A DNA stretch of 64,000 nt from Cladorhizidae sp. MBARI D1340-BT2 (lineage: Eukaryota > Porifera > Demospongiae > Poecilosclerida > Cladorhizidae). The notes under the pieces are model-generated. The model ran no database searches, was not told the origin of the DNA, and saw only the letters and a program-made list of their open reading frames with translations. Shown here piece after piece: positions 9,901 through 22,982 of this stretch. Location: NCBI GenBank assembly GCA_028752905.1, contig JAQNBH010000002.1, positions 28,627,932 through 28,691,931 on the forward strand, read 5' to 3'. The first letter of the stretch is position 1, and each line of letters starts with the position of its first letter. The position numbers and the translations under genes were made by a program.

Positions 9901-12900
9901 CAGTTGACAAAATCTGGGACTTTGGTCTTGTTAATTAGGGCAGTTATGAATTGTACTCTTACTTGATGCTAAACATGTTAGCTTCGTAGATTATCCACAC
10001 TTCACTGAATAGACTTGTTATACAGCTATTAAGATAGGACTCTCCAAGTGCTCTCTCTTGATACCAAACATCCATATATTCTGCACACTTCACTGTAATG
10101 GACTTGCAAGATAGGTATCTCTCAGTGTTCTCTATCTTGAGCTAAACATGTTAGCTTCATAGATTCTCCACACTTCACTGAATAGACTTGATATATAGCT
10201 CTAAAGGTAGGCCTCTCTCTGTTCTCTCTCTTGATACCAAACATCCGTATATTCCGCATACTTCACAGTAATGGACTTGATAGAATCACAAGATAGGTTT
10301 CTCTCTGCTCTCTCTTGATGCTAAATAGATTCTCCACACTTCACTGAATAAACTTGATATATAGCTATTAAGATAGGTCTCTCTCTGTGCTCTCTGTTGA
10401 TATCAAACATCCATAATATTCTGCAAACTTTACTGTAATGAACTTGATATGATTCGAATGATAGGTTTCATTATGTGTTCTCTATCTTGATATTTGCCCT
10501 AATTTGGTCTATATGTTTCTCATTTTCCCCCCGAAAATCTTGTTTTTTTGCCGTGAAGTTCATAACTTTTCTACACTTTACCCAAAAAAGATAATTTTTA
10601 TATCACCGGATAGCTCTTCTAATTATCTGTCTTTTGTACGTGCCAAAATTTTGAGTACTCTAAGTATTAGCAAGTTATGGTGATTTGAAGTGGTAAGGTT
10701 TGGGATTTTTCCTGGCGTTTTCCAGTTGCCAAAGCGGTGGCCTGCCAGTGAAACACCACTACATTTATTGATAATCTGTTCACATGTTGCAGATAAGGGC
10801 CTTCTCTATCAGTTGACAAAATCTGGGACTTTGGTCTTGTTAATTAGGGCAGTTATGAATTGTACTCTTACTTGATGCTAAACATGTTCTTGATATTTGC
10901 CCTAATTTGGTCTATATGTTTCTCATTTTCCCCCCGAAAATCTTGTTTTTTTGCCGTCAAGCTCATAACTTTTCTACACTTTACCCAAAAAAGATAATTT
11001 TTATATCACCGGATAGCCCTTCTAATTATCTGTCTTTTGTACGTGCCAAAATTTTGAGTACTCTAAGTATTAGCAAGTTATGGTGATTTGAAGTGTTAAG
11101 GTTTGTGATTTTTCCTGGCGTTTTCCAGTTGCCAAAGCGGTGGCCTGCCAGTGAAAAACCACTACATTTATTGATAATCTGTTCACATGTTGCAGATAAG
11201 GGCCTTCTCTATCAGTTGACAAAATCTGGGACTTTGGTCTTGTTAATTAGGGCAGTTATGAATTGTACTCTTACTTGATGCTAAACATGTTAGCTTCGTA
11301 GATTATCCACAATTCACTGAATAGACTTGTTATACAGCTATTAAGATAGGACTCTCCAAGTGCTCTCTCTTGATACCAAACATCCATATATTCTGCACAC
11401 TTCACTGTAATGGACTTGCAAGATAGGTATCTCTCAGTGTTCTCTATCTTGAGCTAAACATGTTAGCTTCATAGATTCTCCACACTTCACTGTATAAACT
11501 TGATATATAGCTCTAAAGGTAGGCCTCTCTCTGTTCTCTCTCTTGATACCAAACATCCGTATATTCCGCATACTTCACAGTAATGGACTTGATAGAATCA
11601 CAAGATAGGTTTCTCTCTGCTCTCTCTTGATGCTAAATAGATTCTCCACACTTCACTGAATAAACTTGATATATAGCTATTAAGATAGGTCTCTCTCTGT
11701 GCTCTCTGTTGATATCAAACATCCATAATATTCTGCACACTTTACTGTAATGGACTTGATATGATTCGAATGATAGGTTTCATTATGTGTTCTCTATCTT
11801 GATATTTGCCCTAATTTGGTCTATATGTTTCTCATTTTCCCCCCGAAAATCTTGTTTTTTTGCCGTGAAGATCAAAACTTTTCTACACTTTACCCAAAAA
11901 AGATAATTTTTATATCACCGGATAGCTCTTCTAATTATCTGTCTTTTGTACGTGCCAAAATTTTAAGTACTCTAAGTATTAGCAAGTTATGGTGATTTGA
12001 AGTGGTAAGGTTTGGGATCTTTCCTGGCGTTTTCCAGTTGCCAAAGCGGTGGCCTGCCAGTGAAAACCACTACATTTATTGATAATCTGTTCACATGTTG
12101 CAGATAAGGGCCTTCTCTATCAGTTGACAAAATCTGGGACTTTGGTCTTGTTAATTAGGGCAGTTATGAATTGTACTCTTACTTGATGCTAAACATGTTC
12201 TTGATATTTGCCCTAATTTGGTCTATATGTTTCTCATTTCCCCCCCGAAAATCTTGTTTTTTTGCCGTGAAGCTCATAACTATTCTACACTTTACCCCAA
12301 AAAGATAATTTTTATATCAACGGATAGCCCTTCTAATTATCTGTCTTTTGTACGTGCCAAAGTTTTGAATACTCTAAGTATTAGGAAGTTATGATGATTT
12401 GAAGTGGTAAGGTTTGTGATTTTCCTGGCGTTTTCCAGTTGCCAAAGCGGTGGCCTGCCAGTGAAAAACCACTACATTTATTGATAATCTGTTCACATGT
12501 TGCAGATAAGGGCCTTCTCTATCAGTTGACAAAATCTGGGACTTTGGTCTTGTTAATTAGGGCAGTTATGAATTGTACTCTTACTTGATGCTAAACATGT
12601 TCTTGATATTTGCCCTAATTTGGTCTATATGTTTCTCATTTTCCCCCCGAAAATCTTGTTTTTTTGCCGTGAAGCTCATAACTTTTCTACACTTTACCCA
12701 AAAAAGATAATTTTTATATCACCGGATAGCCCTTCTAATTATCTGTCTTTTGTACGTGCCAAAATTTTAAGTACTCTAAGTATTAGCAAGTTATGGTGAT
12801 TTGAAGTGGTAAGGTTTGGGATCTTTCCTGGCGTTTTCCAGTTGCCAAAGCGGTGGCCTGCCAGTGAAAACCACTACATTTATTGATAATCTGTTCACAT

Positions 12901-15900
12901 GTTGCAGATAAGGGCCTTCTCTATCAGTTGACAAAATCTGGGACTTTGGTCTTGTTAATTAGGGCAGTTATGAATTGTACTCTTACTTGATGCTAAACAT
13001 GTTAGCTTCGTAGATTATCCACACTTCACTGAATAGACTTGTTATACAGCTATTAAGATAGGACTCTCCAAGTGCTCTCTCTTGATACCAAACATCCATA
13101 TATTCTGCACACTTCACTGTAATGGACTTGCAAGATAGGTATCTCTCAGTGTTCTCTATCTTGAGCTAAACATGTTAGCTTCATAGATTCTCCACACTTC
13201 ACTGAATAGACTTGATATATAGCTCTAAAGGTAGGCCTCTCTCTGTTCTCTCTCTTGATACCAAACATCCGTATATTCCGCATACTTCACAGTAATGGAC
13301 TTGATAGAATCACAAGATAGGTTTCTCTCTGCTCTCTCTTGATGCTAAATAGATTCTCCACACTTCACTGAATAAACTTGATATATAGCTATTAAGATAG
13401 GTCTCTCTCTGTGCTCTCTGTTGATATCAAACATCCATAATATTCTGCAAACTTTACTGTAATGAACTTGATATGATTCGAATGATAGGTTTCATTATGT
13501 GTTCTCTATCTTGATATTTGCCCTAATTTGGTCTATATGTTTCTCATTTTCCCCCCGAAAATCTTGTTTTTTTGCCGTGAAGTTCATAACTTTTCTACAC
13601 TTTACCCAAAAAAGATAATTTTTATATCACCGGATAGCTCTTCTAATTATCTGTCTTTTGTACGTGCCAAAATTTTGAGTACTCTAAGTATTAGCAAGTT
13701 ATGGTGATTTGAAGTGGTAAGGTTTGGGATTTTTCCTGGCGTTTTCCAGTTGCCAAAGCGGTGGCCTGCCAGTGAAACACCACTACATTTATTGATAATC
13801 TGTTCACATGTTGCAGATAAGGGCCTTCTCTATCAGTTGACAAAATCTGGGACTTTGGTCTTGTTAATTAGGGCAGTTATGAATTGTACTCTTACTTGAT
13901 GCTAAACATGTTCTTGATATTTGCCCTAATTTGGTCTATATGTTTCTCATTTTCCCCCCGAAAATCTTGTTTTTTTGCCGTCAAGCTCATAACTTTTCTA
14001 CACTTTACCCAAAAAAGATAATTTTTATATCACCGGATAGCCCTTCTAATTATCTGTCTTTTGTACGTGCCAAAATTTTGAGTACTCTAAGTATTAGCAA
14101 GTTATGGTGATTTGAAGTGTTAAGGTTTGTGATTTTTCCTGGCGTTTTCCAGTTGCCAAAGCGGTGGCCTGCCAGTGAAAAACCACTACATTTATTGATA
14201 ATCTGTTCACATGTTGCAGATAAGGGCCTTCTCTATCAGTTGACAAAATCTGGGACTTTGGTCTTGTTAATTAGGGCAGTTATGAATTGTACTCTTACTT
14301 GATGCTAAACATGTTAGCTTCGTAGATTATCCACAATTCACTGAATAGACTTGTTATACAGCTATTAAGATAGGACTCTCCAAGTGCTCTCTCTTGATAC
14401 CAAACATCCATATATTCTGCACACTTCACTGTAATGGACTTGCAAGATAGGTATCTCTCAGTGTTCTCTATCTTGAGCTAAACATGTTAGCTTCATAGAT
14501 TCTCCACACTTCACTGTATAAACTTGATATATAGCTCTAAAGGTAGGCCTCTCTCTGTTCTCTCTCTTGATACCAAACATCCGTATATTCCGCATACTTC
14601 ACAGTAATGGACTTGATAGAATCACAAGATAGGTTTCTCTCTGCTCTCTCTTGATGCTAAATAGATTCTCCACACTTCACTGAATAAACTTGATATATAG
14701 CTATTAAGATAGGTCTCTCTCTGTGCTCTCTGTTGATATCAAACATCCATAATATTCTGCACACTTTACTGTAATGGACTTGATATGATTCGAATGATAG
14801 GTTTCATTATGTGTTCTCTATCTTGATATTTGCCCTAATTTGGTCTATATGTTTCTCATTTTCCCCCCGAAAATCTTGTTTTTTTGCCGTGAAGATCAAA
14901 ACTTTTCTACACTTTACCCAAAAAAGATAATTTTTATATCACCGGATAGCTCTTCTAATTATCTGTCTTTTGTACGTGCCAAAATTTTAAGTACTCTAAG
15001 TATTAGCAAGTTATGGTGATTTGAAGTGGTAAGGTTTGGGATCTTTCCTGGCGTTTTCCAGTTGCCAAAGCGGTGGCCTGCCAGTGAAAACCACTACATT
15101 TATTGATAATCTGTTCACATGTTGCAGATAAGGGCCTTCTCTATCAGTTGACAAAATCTGGGACTTTGGTCTTGTTAATTAGGGCAGTTATGAATTGTAC
15201 TCTTACTTGATGCTAAACATGTTCTTGATATTTGCCCTAATTTGGTCTATATGTTTCTCATTTCCCCCCCGAAAATCTTGTTTTTTTGCCGTGAAGCTCA
15301 TAACTATTCTACACTTTACCCCAAAAAGATAATTTTTATATCAACGGATAGCCCTTCTAATTATCTGTCTTTTGTACGTGCCAAAGTTTTGAATACTCTA
15401 AGTATTAGGAAGTTATGATGATTTGAAGTGGTAAGGTTTGTGATTTTCCTGGCGTTTTCCAGTTGCCAAAGCGGTGGCCTGCCAGTGAAAAACCACTACA
15501 TTTATTGATAATCTGTTCACATGTTGCAGATAAGGGCCTTCTCTATCAGTTGACAAAATCTGGGACTTTGGTCTTGTTAATTAGGGCAGTTATGAATTGT
15601 ACTCTTACTTGATGCTAAACATGTTCTTGATATTTGCCCTAATTTGGTCTATATGTTTCTCATTTTCCCCCCGAAAATCTTGTTTTTTTGCCGTGAAGCT
15701 CATAACTTTTCTACACTTTACCCCAAAAAGATAATTTTTATATCACCGAATAGCCCTTCTAATTATCTGTCTTTTGTACGTGCCAAAATTTTGAGTACTC
15801 TAAGTATTAGCAAGTTATGGTGATTTGAAGTGTTAAGGTTTGTGATTTTTCCTGGCGTTTTCCAGTTGCCAAAGCGGTGGCCTGCCAGTGAAAAACCACT

Positions 15901-16028
15901 ACATTTATTGATAATCTGTTCACATGTTGCAGATAAGGGCCTTCTCTATCAGTTGACAAAATCTGGGACTTTGGTCTTGTTAATTAGGGCAGTTATGAAT
16001 TGTACTCTTACTTGATGCTAAACATGTT
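6956..16028 (+). repeat. HOR domain 2: (ABB-ABBB) x 3, 3024-bp period
   Basis: Repeats 6956-9979, 9980-13003 and 13004-16028. A starts: 6956, 8268, 9980, 11292, 13004, 14316. B starts: 7462, 7865; 8774, 9176, 9578; 10486, 10889; 11798, 12200, 12602; 13510, 13913; 14822, 15224, 15626. The first A of each repeat has ctgaatagac, ctgcaaac and taatgaac. The second has a private ccacaattcac near its start, plus ctgtataaac and ctgcacac. The first B has a private gtgaaacacc. In the third repeat the final B (15626) is a different 403-bp subtype with the five-A run, so that copy is 3025 bp and marks the domain edge. Confidence 0.93.
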
Positions 16029-19000
16029 AGCTTCGTAGATTATCCACACTTCACTGAATAGACTTGTTATACAGCTATTAAGATAGGACTCTCCAAGTGC
16101 TCTCTCTTGATACCAAACATCCATATATTCTGCACACTTCACTGTAATGGACTTGCAAGATAGGTATCTCTCAGTGTTCTCTATCTTGAGCTAAACATGT
16201 TAGCTTCATAGATTCTCCACACTTCACTGTATAAACTTGATATATAGCTCTAAAGGTAGGCCTCTCTCTGTTCTCTCTCTTGATACCAAAAATCCGTATA
16301 TTCCGCATACTTCACAGTAATGGACTTGATAGAATCACAAGATAGGTTTCTCTCTGCTCTCTCTTGATGCTAAATAGATTCTCCACACTTCACTGAATAA
16401 ACTTGATATATAGCTATTAAGATAGGTCTCTCTCTGTGCTCTCTGTTGATATCAAACATCCATAATATTCTGCACACTTTACTGTAATGGACTTGATATG
16501 ATTCGAATGATAGGTTTCATTATGTGTTCTCTATCTTGATATTTGCCCTAATTTGGTCTATATGTTTCTCATTTTCCCCCCGAAAATCTTGTTTTTTTGC
16601 CGTGAAGCTCAAAACTTTTCTACACTTTACCCAAAAAAGATAATTTTTATATCACCGGATAGCTCTTCTAATTATCTGTCTTTTGTACGTGCCAAAATTT
16701 TAAGTACTCTAAGTATTAGCAAGTTATGGTGATTTGAAGTGGTAAGGTTTGGGATCTTTCCTGGCGTTTTCCAGTTGCCAAAGCGGTGGCCTGCCAGTGA
16801 AAACCACTACATTTATTGATAATCTGTTCACATGTTGCAGATAAGGGCCTTCTCTATCAGTTGACAAAATCTGGGACTTTGGTCTTGTTAATTAGGGCAG
16901 TTATGAATTGTACTCTTACTTGATGCTAAACATGTTCTTGATATTTGCCCTAATTTGGTCTATATGTTTCTCATTTCCCCCCCGAAAATCTTGTTTTTTT
17001 GCCGTGAAGCTCATAACTATTCTACACTTTACCCCAAAAAGATAATTTTTATATCACCGGATAGCCCTTCTAATTATCTGTCTTTTGTACGTGCCAAACT
17101 TTTGAATACTCTAAGTATTAGGAAGTTATGATGATTTGAAGTGGTAAGGTTTGTGATTTTCCTGGCGTTTTCCAGTTGCCAAAGCGGTGGCCTGCCAGTG
17201 AAAAACCACTACATTTATTGATAATCTGTTCACATGTTGCAGATAAGGGCCTTCTCTATCAGTTGACAAAATCTGGGACTTTGGTCTTGTTAATTAGGGC
17301 AGTTATGAATTGTACTCTTACTTGATGCTAAACATGTTCTTGATATTTGCCCTAATTTGGTCTATATGTTTCTCATTTTCCCCCCGAAAATCTTGTTTTT
17401 TTGCCGTGAAGCTCATAACTTTTCTACACTTTACCCAAAAAAGATAATTTTATATCACCGGATAGCCCTTCTAATTATCTGTCTTTTGTATGTGCCAAAA
17501 TTTTGAGTACTCTAAGTATTAGCAAGTTATGGTGATTTGAAGTGTTAAGGTTTGTGATTTTTCCTGGCGTTTTCCAGTTGCCAAAGCGGTGGCCTGCCAG
17601 TGAAAAACCACTACATTTATTGATAATCTGTTCACATGTTGCAGATAAGGGCCTTCTCTATCAGTTGACAAAATCTGGGACTTTGGTCTTGTTAATTAGG
17701 GCAGTTATGAATTGTACTCTTACTTGATGCTAAACATGTTAGCTTCGTAGATTATCCACACTTCACTGAATAGACTTGTTATACAGCTATTAAGATAGGA
17801 CTCTCCAAGTGCTCTCTCTTGATACCAAACATCCATATATTCTGCACACTTCACTGTAATGGACTTGCAAGATAGGTATCTCTCAGTGTTCTCTATCTTG
17901 AGCTAAACATGTTAGCTTCATAGATTCTCCACACTTCACTGTATAAACTTGATATATAGCTCTAAAGGTAGGCCTCTCTCTGTTCTCTCTCTTGATACCA
18001 AACATCCGTATATTCCGCATACTTCACAGTAATGGACTTGATAGAATCACAAGATAGGTTTCTCTCTGCTCTCTCTTGATGCTAAATAGATTCTCCACAC
18101 TTCACTGAATAAACTTGATATATAGCTATTAAGATAGGTCTCTCTCTGTGCTCTCTGTTGATATCAAACATCCATAATATTCTGCACACTTTACTGTAAT
18201 GGACTTGATATGATTCGAATGATAGGTTTCATTATGTGTTCTCTATCTTGATATTTGCCCTAATTTGGTCTATATGTTTCTCATTTTCCCCCCGAAAATC
18301 TTGTTTTTTTGCCGTGAAGCTCATAACTATTCTACACTTTACCCCAAAAAGATAATTTTTATATCACCGGATAGCCCTTCTAATTATCTGTCTTTTGTAC
18401 GTGCCAAAGTTTTGAATACTCTAAGTATTAGGAAGTTATGATGATTTGAAGTGGTAAGGTTTGTGATTTTCCTGGCGTTTTCCAGTTGCCAAAGCGGTGG
18501 CCTGCCAGTGAAAAACCACTACATTTATTGATAATCTGTTCACATGTTGCAGATAAGGGCCTTCTCTATCAGTTGACAAAATCTGGGACTTTGGTCTTGT
18601 TAATTAGGGCAGTTATGAATTGTACTCTTACTTGATGCTAAACATGTTCTTGATATTTGCCCTAATTTGGTCTATATGTTTCTCATTTTCCCCCCGAAAA
18701 TCTTGTTTTTTTGCCGTGAAGCTCATAACTTTTCTACACTTTACCCCAAAAAGATAATTTTTATATCACCGAATAGCCCTTCTAATTATCTGTCTTTTGT
18801 ACGTGCCAAAATTTTGAGTACTCTAAGTATTAGCAAGTTATGGTGATTTGAAGTGTTAAGGTTTGTGATTTTTCCTGGCGTTTTCCAGTTGCCAAAGCGG
18901 TGGCCTGCCAGTGAAAAACCACTACATTTATTGATAATCTGTTCACATGTTGCAGATAAGGGCCTTCTCTATCAGTTGACAAAATCTGGGACTTTGGTCT

Positions 19001-22000
19001 TGTTAATTAGGGCAGTTATGAATTGTACTCTTACTTGATGCTAAACATGTTAGCTTCGTAGATTATCCACACTTCACTGAATAGACTTGTTATACAGCTA
19101 TTAAGATAGGACTCTCCAAGTGCTCTCTCTTGATACCAAACATCCATATATTCTGCACACTTCACTGTAATGGACTTGCAAGATAGGTATCTCTCAGTGT
19201 TCTCTATCTTGAGCTAAACATGTTAGCTTCATAGATTCTCCACACTTCACTGTATAAACTTGATATATAGCTCTAAAGGTAGGCCTCTCTCTGTTCTCTC
19301 TCTTGATACCAAAAATCCGTATATTCCGCATACTTCACAGTAATGGACTTGATAGAATCACAAGATAGGTTTCTCTCTGCTCTCTCTTGATGCTAAATAG
19401 ATTCTCCACACTTCACTGAATAAACTTGATATATAGCTATTAAGATAGGTCTCTCTCTGTGCTCTCTGTTGATATCAAACATCCATAATATTCTGCACAC
19501 TTTACTGTAATGGACTTGATATGATTCGAATGATAGGTTTCATTATGTGTTCTCTATCTTGATATTTGCCCTAATTTGGTCTATATGTTTCTCATTTTCC
19601 CCCCGAAAATCTTGTTTTTTTGCCGTGAAGCTCAAAACTTTTCTACACTTTACCCAAAAAAGATAATTTTTATATCACCGGATAGCTCTTCTAATTATCT
19701 GTCTTTTGTACGTGCCAAAATTTTAAGTACTCTAAGTATTAGCAAGTTATGGTGATTTGAAGTGGTAAGGTTTGGGATCTTTCCTGGCGTTTTCCAGTTG
19801 CCAAAGCGGTGGCCTGCCAGTGAAAACCACTACATTTATTGATAATCTGTTCACATGTTGCAGATAAGGGCCTTCTCTATCAGTTGACAAAATCTGGGAC
19901 TTTGGTCTTGTTAATTAGGGCAGTTATGAATTGTACTCTTACTTGATGCTAAACATGTTCTTGATATTTGCCCTAATTTGGTCTATATGTTTCTCATTTC
20001 CCCCCCGAAAATCTTGTTTTTTTGCCGTGAAGCTCATAACTATTCTACACTTTACCCCAAAAAGATAATTTTTATATCACCGGATAGCCCTTCTAATTAT
20101 CTGTCTTTTGTACGTGCCAAACTTTTGAATACTCTAAGTATTAGGAAGTTATGATGATTTGAAGTGGTAAGGTTTGTGATTTTCCTGGCGTTTTCCAGTT
20201 GCCAAAGCGGTGGCCTGCCAGTGAAAAACCACTACATTTATTGATAATCTGTTCACATGTTGCAGATAAGGGCCTTCTCTATCAGTTGACAAAATCTGGG
20301 ACTTTGGTCTTGTTAATTAGGGCAGTTATGAATTGTACTCTTACTTGATGCTAAACATGTTCTTGATATTTGCCCTAATTTGGTCTATATGTTTCTCATT
20401 TTCCCCCCGAAAATCTTGTTTTTTTGCCGTGAAGCTCATAACTTTTCTACACTTTACCCAAAAAAGATAATTTTATATCACCGGATAGCCCTTCTAATTA
20501 TCTGTCTTTTGTATGTGCCAAAATTTTGAGTACTCTAAGTATTAGCAAGTTATGGTGATTTGAAGTGTTAAGGTTTGTGATTTTTCCTGGCGTTTTCCAG
20601 TTGCCAAAGCGGTGGCCTGCCAGTGAAAAACCACTACATTTATTGATAATCTGTTCACATGTTGCAGATAAGGGCCTTCTCTATCAGTTGACAAAATCTG
20701 GGACTTTGGTCTTGTTAATTAGGGCAGTTATGAATTGTACTCTTACTTGATGCTAAACATGTTAGCTTCGTAGATTATCCACACTTCACTGAATAGACTT
20801 GTTATACAGCTATTAAGATAGGACTCTCCAAGTGCTCTCTCTTGATACCAAACATCCATATATTCTGCACACTTCACTGTAATGGACTTGCAAGATAGGT
20901 ATCTCTCAGTGTTCTCTATCTTGAGCTAAACATGTTAGCTTCATAGATTCTCCACACTTCACTGTATAAACTTGATATATAGCTCTAAAGGTAGGCCTCT
21001 CTCTGTTCTCTCTCTTGATACCAAACATCCGTATATTCCGCATACTTCACAGTAATGGACTTGATAGAATCACAAGATAGGTTTCTCTCTGCTCTCTCTT
21101 GATGCTAAATAGATTCTCCACACTTCACTGAATAAACTTGATATATAGCTATTAAGATAGGTCTCTCTCTGTGCTCTCTGTTGATATCAAACATCCATAA
21201 TATTCTGCACACTTTACTGTAATGGACTTGATATGATTCGAATGATAGGTTTCATTATGTGTTCTCTATCTTGATATTTGCCCTAATTTGGTCTATATGT
21301 TTCTCATTTTCCCCCCGAAAATCTTGTTTTTTTGCCGTGAAGCTCAAAACTTTTCTACACTTTACCCAAAAAAGATAATTTTTATATCACCGGATAGCTC
21401 TTCTAATTATCTGTCTTTTGTACGTGCCAAAATTTTAAGTACTCTAAGTATTAGCAAGTTATGGTGATTTGAAGTGGTAAGGTTTGGGATCTTTCCTGAC
21501 GTTTTCCAGTTGCCAAAGCGGTGGCCTGCCAGTGAAAACCACTACATTTATTGATAATCTGTTCACATGTTGCAGATAAGGGCCTTCTCTATCAGTTGAC
21601 AAAATCTGGGACTTTGGTCTTGTTAATTAGGGCAGTTATGAATTGTACTCTTACTTGATGCTAAACATGTTCTTGATATTTGCCCTAATTTGGTCTATAT
21701 GTTTCTCATTTTCCCCCCGAAAATCTTGTTTTTTTGCCGTGAAGCTCATAACTTTTATACACTTTACCTAAAAAAGATAATTTTTATATCACCGGATAGC
21801 TCTTCTAATTATCTGTCTTTTGTACGTGCCAAAATTTTAAGTACTCTAAGTATTAGCAAGTTATGGTGATTTGAAGTGGTAAGGTTTGGGATCTTTCCTG
21901 GCGTTTTCCAGTTGCCAAAGCGGTGGCCTGCCAGTGAAAACCACTACATTTATTGATAATCTGTTCACATGTTGCAGATAAGGGCCTTCTCTATCAGTTG

Positions 22001-22073
22001 ACAAAATCTGGGACTTTGGTCTTGTTAATTAGGGCAGTTATGAATTGTACTCTTACTTGATGCTAAACATGTT
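16029..22073 (+). repeat. HOR domain 3: (ABBB-ABB) x 2, about 3023 bp
   Basis: Repeats 16029-19051 and 19052-22073. A starts: 16029, 17741, 19052, 20764. B starts: 16535, 16937, 17339; 18247, 18649; 19558, 19960, 20362; 21270, 21672. The two ABBB halves match closely and share a private ataccaaaaatcc in A and a one-T deletion in the third B (17339 and 20362). The two ABB halves do not match: the first uses a ctattctac B followed by a five-A B, while the second is the ctgac-marked 1310-bp module used in the ladder region further right. This is therefore a transition domain. Confidence 0.9.
20764..22073 (+). repeat. First copy of the 1310-bp ctgac-marked ABB module
   Basis: A (506 bp) plus two 402-bp Bs. 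The first B carries ctcaaaac and a G-to-A change giving ctgacg. The second carries acctaaaaaag instead of acccaaaaaag. The same module, always 1310 bp, starts at 20764, 23892, 27824, 31354, 35285, 40527, 50911, 54039 and 57972, nine times in all, and never left of 20764. Both markers always travel together, so the ABB module was amplified as one unit. It forms the middle step of the ladder HOR. Confidence 0.9.
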
Positions 22074-22982
22074 AGCTTCGTAGATTATCCACACTTCACT
22101 GAATAGACTTGTTATACAGCTATTAAGATAGGACTCTCCAAGTGCTCTCTCTTGATACCAAACATCCATATATTCTGCACACTTCACTGTAATGGACTTG
22201 CAAGATAGGTATCTCTCAGTGTTCTCTATCTTGAGCTAAACATGTTAGCTTCATAGATTCTCCACACTTCACTGTATAAACTTGATATATAGCTCTAAAG
22301 GTAGGCCTCTCTCTGTTCTCTCTCTTGATACCAAACATCCGTATATTCCGCATACTTCACAGTAATGGACTTGATAGAATCACAAGATAGGTTTCTCTCT
22401 GCTCTCTCTTGATGCTAAATAGATTCTCCACACTTCACTGAATAAACTTGATATATAGCTATTAAGATAGGTCTCTCTCTGTGCTCTCTGTTGATATCAA
22501 ACATCCATAATATTCTGCAAACTTTACTGTAATGAACTTGATATGATTCGAATGATAGGTTTCATTATGTGTTCTCTATCTTGATATTTGCCCTAATTTG
22601 GTCTATATGTTTCTCATTTTCCCCCCGAAAATCTTGTTTTTTTGCCGTGAAGCTCATAACTTTTCTACACTTTACCCAAAAAAGATAATTTTTATATCAC
22701 CGAATAGCTCTTCTAATTATCTGTCTTTTGTACGTGCCAAAATTTTGAGTACTCTAAGTATTAGCAAGTTATGGTGATTTGAAGTGTTAAGGTTTGTGAT
22801 TTTTCCTGGCGTTTTCCAGTTGCCAAAGCGGTGGCCTGCCAGTGAAAAACCACTACATTTATTGATAATCTGTTCACATGTTGCAGATAAGGGCCTTCTC
22901 TATCAGTTGACGAAATCTGGGACTTTGGTCTTGTTAATTAGGGCAGTTATGAATTGTACTCTTACTTGATGCTAAACATGTT
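22074..22982 (+). repeat. AB module with a hybrid A block
   Basis: A 22074-22579 carries the common 5' states (ctgtataaac, ttccgc) and the alternative 3' states (ctgcaaac, taatgaac). Elsewhere the alternative 3' states occur with ctgaatagac. This looks like a crossover or conversion tract inside A, between about 22350 and 22519. Its B (22580-22982) is also mixed, with cgaatagctc in the 5' half and gttaaggtttgtg in the 3' half. Confidence 0.8.
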
